Positions 42,001 to 45,247 of a stretch of DNA of 45,247 bases are shown here, one piece after another. A program made the position numbers and the translations under genes. The stretch covers positions 1-45,247 of the forward strand of contig PKCN01000078.1 in NCBI GenBank assembly GCA_002862205.1. Direction: 5' to 3'. This DNA comes from Planctomycetaceae bacterium (GTDB lineage Bacteria; Planctomycetota; Planctomycetia; Pirellulales; Pirellulaceae). A model generated the notes under the pieces. The model had not been told where the DNA came from. It did not search any database and saw only the letters and a list, made by a program, of their open reading frames with translations. Position 1 is the first letter of the stretch; every line of letters starts with the position of its first letter.

Positions 42001-43101
42001 TCAATCCACCAGCACATCGGTTTGCAGCAGGTCGAGATTGCCTCCCACAGCCACGTCCTGCCATTGAGTCGCGAGCATCACGCTGTTGATGCCTGAGCCG
42101 ATGCCTAGCAGGGCGGTTCGATCATTGGCGACAAGTTCCCCGGATTTGGCGGCCCATGCAACAGACAGCGGCAGAGCGACTGATCCGGTGTTGCCAAGTT
42201 TTGGGAATGTGATGCTGTCACGTTTGGGATCCAGTCCCATGGCTTCCAGCATTCCCGTGCGATGCCTTGAGCCGACCTGATGACAGATGGAGCGGTCGAT
42301 CTGTTCCCGTGTCCAGCCGATGGAGTCCAGCAAGCGTTCAAAAGCCGCAATGCCGGTTCGGATTCCCTCGGCCATCAGTCGCTCTGAATCAGTATCCATC
42401 AAGGGCTGCATTCCGGCGCCAGCTGCGTCATCATCACTCATGCAGAGGTCATGGAATTCGGTTCGGGCCTCGGCAACAGCGGCTTGGATCGGGGTGCCAT
42501 GTTTTGAGAGTTTGCGATGAGTCAGAAGCCAAGCGCAACTACCTGAGCCGATCGTGAGAGAAGCAAAGGCGGGTTTCACTGTTTGCCGCGTCAGCGAGGC
42601 ATCGTGATTCAGACTCTCAATCGTGGAGGAGAGCAGAGGCCGGCTGTTCTCGGTTCCAACAACGATTCCGGCATCAATCGCTCCCGATTCGATTAACATC
42701 GCGATTTGGACCGCACCGTTGATCAGGCCCAGGCACGCGTTGGAAACATCGTAAACCCAGCACTCTGGGGGAAGCTGCAAACCATGATGAACTCGTGATG
42801 CCGTGGCCGGCTCAAGAAAGTCGCGGCAAACACTGGCGTGAATCAGGCAGCCGATCTGATTGCGATCGATGTCGGCGGCCTCGATCGCATGATTTCCACT
42901 GCGGATGCTGGGACCACTGGGAACCGTCCCCTCGGGCCAAACGCGTCGCTCTGTGATCCCACTCATCAATTCGAGTCGACCTTGCGGCAGTTTCAAACGC
43001 GAGTAAAGAGGGTCCAGACGCTCTTCGATTGCCTGACTGGTCCAGATCTCCGTAGGGATCTCTGCACCAATCGACTCCAGATAAACATTTTCGAATCGCA
43101 C
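42001..43101 (-). CDS. oleA: OleA-like thiolase-fold synthase (head-to-head acyl condensation)
   Basis: 366 residues from the GTG at 43101 (VRFENVYLESIGAEIP), which aligns with known OleA starts; a TTG at 43149 would add 16 residues. It has the FabH/OleA thiolase fold with catalytic Cys123 in DVSNACLGLINGA, His274 in ICHQVGS and Asn304 in KLGNTGS. Besides these, Glu97 in FLEPATAS corresponds to the base (Glu117) that marks OleA and is absent from FabH. The segments IEERLDPLYSRLKLP and LLGIGSGINSVM also follow OleA of Xanthomonas. Such enzymes join two fatty acyl-CoAs into a beta-keto acid, the first step to long-chain olefins. OleB, C and D are not in the window. Confidence 0.85.
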   Translation of the reverse strand: MRFENVYLESIGAEIPTEIWTSQAIEERLDPLYSRLKLPQGRLELMSGITERRVWPEGTVPSGPSIRSGNHAIEAADIDRNQIGCLIHASVCRDFLEPATASRVHHGLQLPPECWVYDVSNACLGLINGAVQIAMLIESGAIDAGIVVGTENSRPLLSSTIESLNHDASLTRQTVKPAFASLTIGSGSCAWLLTHRKLSKHGTPIQAAVAEARTEFHDLCMSDDDAAGAGMQPLMDTDSERLMAEGIRTGIAAFERLLDSIGWTREQIDRSICHQVGSRHRTGMLEAMGLDPKRDSITFPKLGNTGSVALPLSVAWAAKSGELVANDRTALLGIGSGINSVMLATQWQDVAVGGNLDLLQTDVLVD

Positions 43102-43590
43102 TGATCGCCCGGGGTGTTGTTTGGAGGAGTTCGAAACAGCTGGCTTCAAACCACCTGATTTCAGTCGGCGTATCGTAACCTAATCAGAATAAACTCACAG
43201 GTTGCTATCAAAAAAAGCCAATGCTATCACTGCCTGTAGTGCTATCGCAGGCCTTGGGGTGAATATGTAGAAAAGGTTTGGATAAGAAGGAGAGGAAGGC
43301 TAAAGTTCCGCACAATCAAAGGGCTAGGTATCGTTGCTTTGCCCGACCAGGCTTTTGGTCAGTGTTTGTCAGGAGCGAGGTGAACTTAAGAAATCGTTGG
43401 TCTTGTGGGGATTTTTCGTGTTGATCGCGATCAAAACCGACTCGCAGACGTTTTCTTCTGAGCACCATGGATGGATTCTGAGCCCTGTAGCGAGGGAACG
43501 GAAGGATCCGGCAAGCTGATGTCGAGTTTGGTGATGCAGGACGAGTCTGCATCAACACTTTCATTCGCGAATTCGAAGAGGACCTTTCGG
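43102..43590. other. divergent intergenic region
   Basis: Promoter space for the OleA-like gene and the C26 homologue. Short A/G-rich runs occur around 43280-43300. An open frame from 43471 joins the C26 gene in frame, but the good ribosome site GAAGAGGA is at 43575-43582. Confidence 0.5.
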
Positions 43591-44340
43591 ATGTCGAATA
43601 AACCATTGATCGGAATGAACGCCGATTATCGGGCTGCCGCCCGCAGCATGCCAGCTTACAGTTATGTTGCGGCGGGATATTTTCAGTCGATCATTTCGGC
43701 TGGTGGAATTCCGGTCGTGTTGCCCCCCATGGATGAACCAGCAGCCATCTCGCAGTTGCTGGATCAGCTTAACGGTTTCGTCATGATCGGCGGCGCCGAT
43801 CTTGACCCACGAAACGATGGATTCATGCTACACCCCAGCGTGCGTCCTCTTGACCCTGTTCGAGAGGCCAGTGACCGGTTGCTCATGGCAGACATTGCCG
43901 AGCGAAGGATGCCAGTGCTCGGAATCGGAACAGGAATGCAGTTGCTCAACGTGCAGCAGGGCGGAAATCTGTTCTTGCACATCAAGGAGGATCTTCCCAA
44001 TGCTGTCCCGCATCACGATCCACAGGATGCCAATCATCGACACACCTTGGATGTGGTTGGCGATTCTTTGATCGGAAGGGTTTACGGTGACGGCGAGATT
44101 CGCGTCAGCAGTCGACATCACATGGCGATCGATGAAGTCGCTCCCGGTTTTCGTGTCACTGCAAAGTGTCCCGATGGAGTCATCGAGGCGATCGAAAGTG
44201 AAATGATGGATTGGTTCGCTGTTGGGACTCAGTTTCACCCCGAGTGTGGGGCTGCCTCGGCATTGGACATTCGAATCTTCGAAGAATTTGTTGATGGAGT
44301 AAATCAACGGATTGATCAAGATCTGCGTTTGGTCGCATAG
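43591..44340 (+). CDS. peptidase C26-family homologue lacking the catalytic cysteine
   Basis: 249 residues from the ATG at 43591, with GAAGAGGA eight bases upstream. The fold is that of gamma-glutamyl-gamma-aminobutyrate hydrolase (PuuD) and class I glutamine amidotransferases: PLIGMNADYR, GFVMIGGADLDPR, PVLGIGTGMQLLNVQQGG and the His-Glu pair TQFHPECG. In PuuD the nucleophile elbow reads GICRG; here it is GIGTG, so the Cys is replaced by Gly113. His216 and Glu218 remain. The Arg next to the cysteine is also lost. Hydrolase activity by the usual mechanism is therefore not expected; it may be a binding or regulatory protein or use another residue. Frames are intact and composition is normal, so this is not a decayed gene. 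Confidence 0.88.
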   Translation: MSNKPLIGMNADYRAAARSMPAYSYVAAGYFQSIISAGGIPVVLPPMDEPAAISQLLDQLNGFVMIGGADLDPRNDGFMLHPSVRPLDPVREASDRLLMADIAERRMPVLGIGTGMQLLNVQQGGNLFLHIKEDLPNAVPHHDPQDANHRHTLDVVGDSLIGRVYGDGEIRVSSRHHMAIDEVAPGFRVTAKCPDGVIEAIESEMMDWFAVGTQFHPECGAASALDIRIFEEFVDGVNQRIDQDLRLVA

Positions 44341-44705
44341 CCAAATATGTTATGTTACCGAAATCACAGTCAAAGCTAATCTTTGACGGACGTCAACCAA
44401 GTGGTTGCGTTTTCAATCATACCTTTCCAGCGAGCCAACTTTGCGAGCTGTTCAATTGATAGACCATCCCGCTGAGGAGAGTCGGATCACAAGGATGTGA
44501 CACTAGCCGAATCGTTTGTGAGTGTTTCGGAAGTCATGTCACAGCCCAGCGCACGGATTAGCGCGATGCCCGCAGGCAGGATGCCACCGCGGAAGTGACC
44601 GACCATACCACCGAAGCCCGTGATCACGGAAGATCGTTACCTGCTGCAGGATGCACTGGGTCCGCACTACGAATCGGATAGGCGAAAAGTCAGGATTGAC
44701 TTTGA
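44341..44705. other. intergenic stretch leading to a strong hairpin
   Basis: No complete gene supported. A 7-bp perfect hairpin (GTCAAAG/CTTTGAC, 44369-44387) lies 28 bases past the C26 stop. Towards the right end one plus-strand frame reads VITEDRYLLQDALGPHYESD without a start codon; it may be a gene remnant or chance. Confidence 0.45.
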
Positions 44706-44740
44706 GGCCGGACGCGCGACGAGTCGAAGCGCGTCCGGCC
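44706..44740 (+). terminator. strong intrinsic-type terminator
   Basis: Perfect 12-bp stem, GGCCGGACGCGC (44706-44717) and GCGCGTCCGGCC (44729-44740), 11-base loop, followed by TTCTTCGTTTCTT. It is the best terminator in the window. The nearest plus-strand gene end is 366 bases upstream. Confidence 0.75.
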
Positions 44741-44849
44741 TTCTTCGTTTCTTGAAACGCTTTCAATGCGTTGACGAAGCCCCGTGAGTTGCAGTCGGGC
44801 GTGATTGCCTTGATTGTTCGCTTTTGAATTGTCAGTCAATGGGTGCCTC

Positions 44850-45152
44850 GTGCAAACCAATCCTTACCTTCCCAGTCGCACGGAGAGTGAGCAGACCAGG
44901 CAGGAGAGCAAAGGATCGGTCGTTGTGAAGATCCTCGCGGCAGGCAGTGTTCTGATCTGCGTTCTACTGGCTTTGCTGATGGCTTGGGCCAGATTGCTAT
45001 GGTGGAAGAATGCAGGTGTTCCGGCGGGGGGGAACAGTTTTCCCTACCAGGCATTTGCCCAGCAGATGACGCAGGTGGCAGCGGTCGGATGTTCAGGTAT
45101 CTTCGCCATGTGGTTGGCGTATTGGAGCGTCCGTCGAGGCAGGTCACGCTAG
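44850..45152 (+). CDS. small membrane protein with two helices, function unknown
   Basis: 100 residues from the GTG at 44850 (VQTNPYLPSRTESE), an N-terminus with the NPY-x-P pattern often seen in small planctomycete membrane proteins. Two membrane helices follow: VVVKILAAGSVLICVLLALL MAW and AAVGCSGIFAMWLAYWSVRR. The region between is polar and short (WWKNAGVPAGGNSFPYQAF). A weak GGGTG precedes the start. An open frame from a TTG at 44814 would add 12 residues. No partner is recognisable before the window end. Confidence 0.65.
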   Translation: MQTNPYLPSRTESEQTRQESKGSVVVKILAAGSVLICVLLALLMAWARLLWWKNAGVPAGGNSFPYQAFAQQMTQVAAVGCSGIFAMWLAYWSVRRGRSR

Positions 45153-45247
45153 GCTGGAAAATTGAACGGATCCCATTTCGGATGTGTTCTCCTGTCAAGG
45201 GAGTTTGTGCCTCTCGGCTGCATGCGTGTTGAATGGCTGTTTGTCGC

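Noticed and set aside
44539-44766. 75-codon minus-strand frame across the terminator
   Set aside because: It reads through the 12-bp hairpin stem and has random composition.

Overview
The window looks like a chromosome segment of a planctomycete, most likely of the Pirellulales (Rhodopirellula-like). The clues are two exported sulfatases, a 1637-residue mosaic surface protein with an Arg-rich N-terminus carrying an LEPR-XLL-type motif and a dockerin-like C-terminus, proteins of the DUF3754 and DUF4416 families, an OleA-like enzyme, a TonB/ExbBD-like cluster ending in a cyclase-fold toroid protein, frequent GTG/TTG starts and mostly short transcription units. This assignment rests on gene content only. 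There are no rRNA or tRNA genes, no CRISPR array, no phage genes and no intact transposase.

Layout. 0-4.2 kb: start of rpsU (minus), a 59-residue acidic protein (minus), then an NtrB-type sensor kinase overlapping an NtrC-type sigma-54 activator (plus). 4.3-9.6 kb: an iduronate-2-sulfatase-like sulfatase, a probable GYF-like gene remnant, a soluble PAS-hybrid histidine kinase and a class V aminotransferase (all minus). 9.7-16.3 kb: a tightly packed minus-strand cluster, TPR protein > ExbB > ExbD > TonB/TolA-like protein with an alpha/alpha toroid > QueG, with three of four junctions overlapping. 16.5-21.4 kb: the giant surface metalloprotease/adhesin. 22.0-27.0 kb: a second sulfatase (plus) convergent with a 1137-residue Gly-rich protein of unknown function (minus), their stop codons lying in the arms of a 93-bp inverted-repeat element. 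27.5-33.2 kb: a YbgC-type thioesterase, a PAP2-like membrane protein with a changed catalytic motif, and an envelope cluster (parvulin foldase, exported protein, small protein, TPR lipoprotein). 33.2-37.8 kb: HAD phosphatase, DUF3754 membrane protein, scpB, SDR dehydrogenase, DUF4416 protein. 38.1-45.2 kb: class I aminotransferase, thioredoxin-like protein, low-molecular-weight phosphatase, small zinc ribbon, OleA-like synthase, a C26 amidohydrolase homologue lacking its nucleophile, and a small membrane protein.

Two things stand out. First, the 10-16 kb cluster appears to encode a proton-motive-force-coupled envelope machine: ExbB and ExbD sit beside a protein whose second membrane helix carries the SxxxH signature of TonB/TolA, followed by a 250-residue Pro/Ala-rich spacer and a squalene-cyclase-like toroid with QW motifs. 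Second, about half of the larger intergenic spaces carry their own unrelated short tandem array (units of 7 to 19 bp, 2 to 14 copies), often just upstream of a start codon; arrays inside genes have units of 12 or 15 bp and keep the reading frame.

Limits: all functional calls come from recognising motifs by eye. No alignments or database searches were run; residue positions are approximate unless tied to a named motif.
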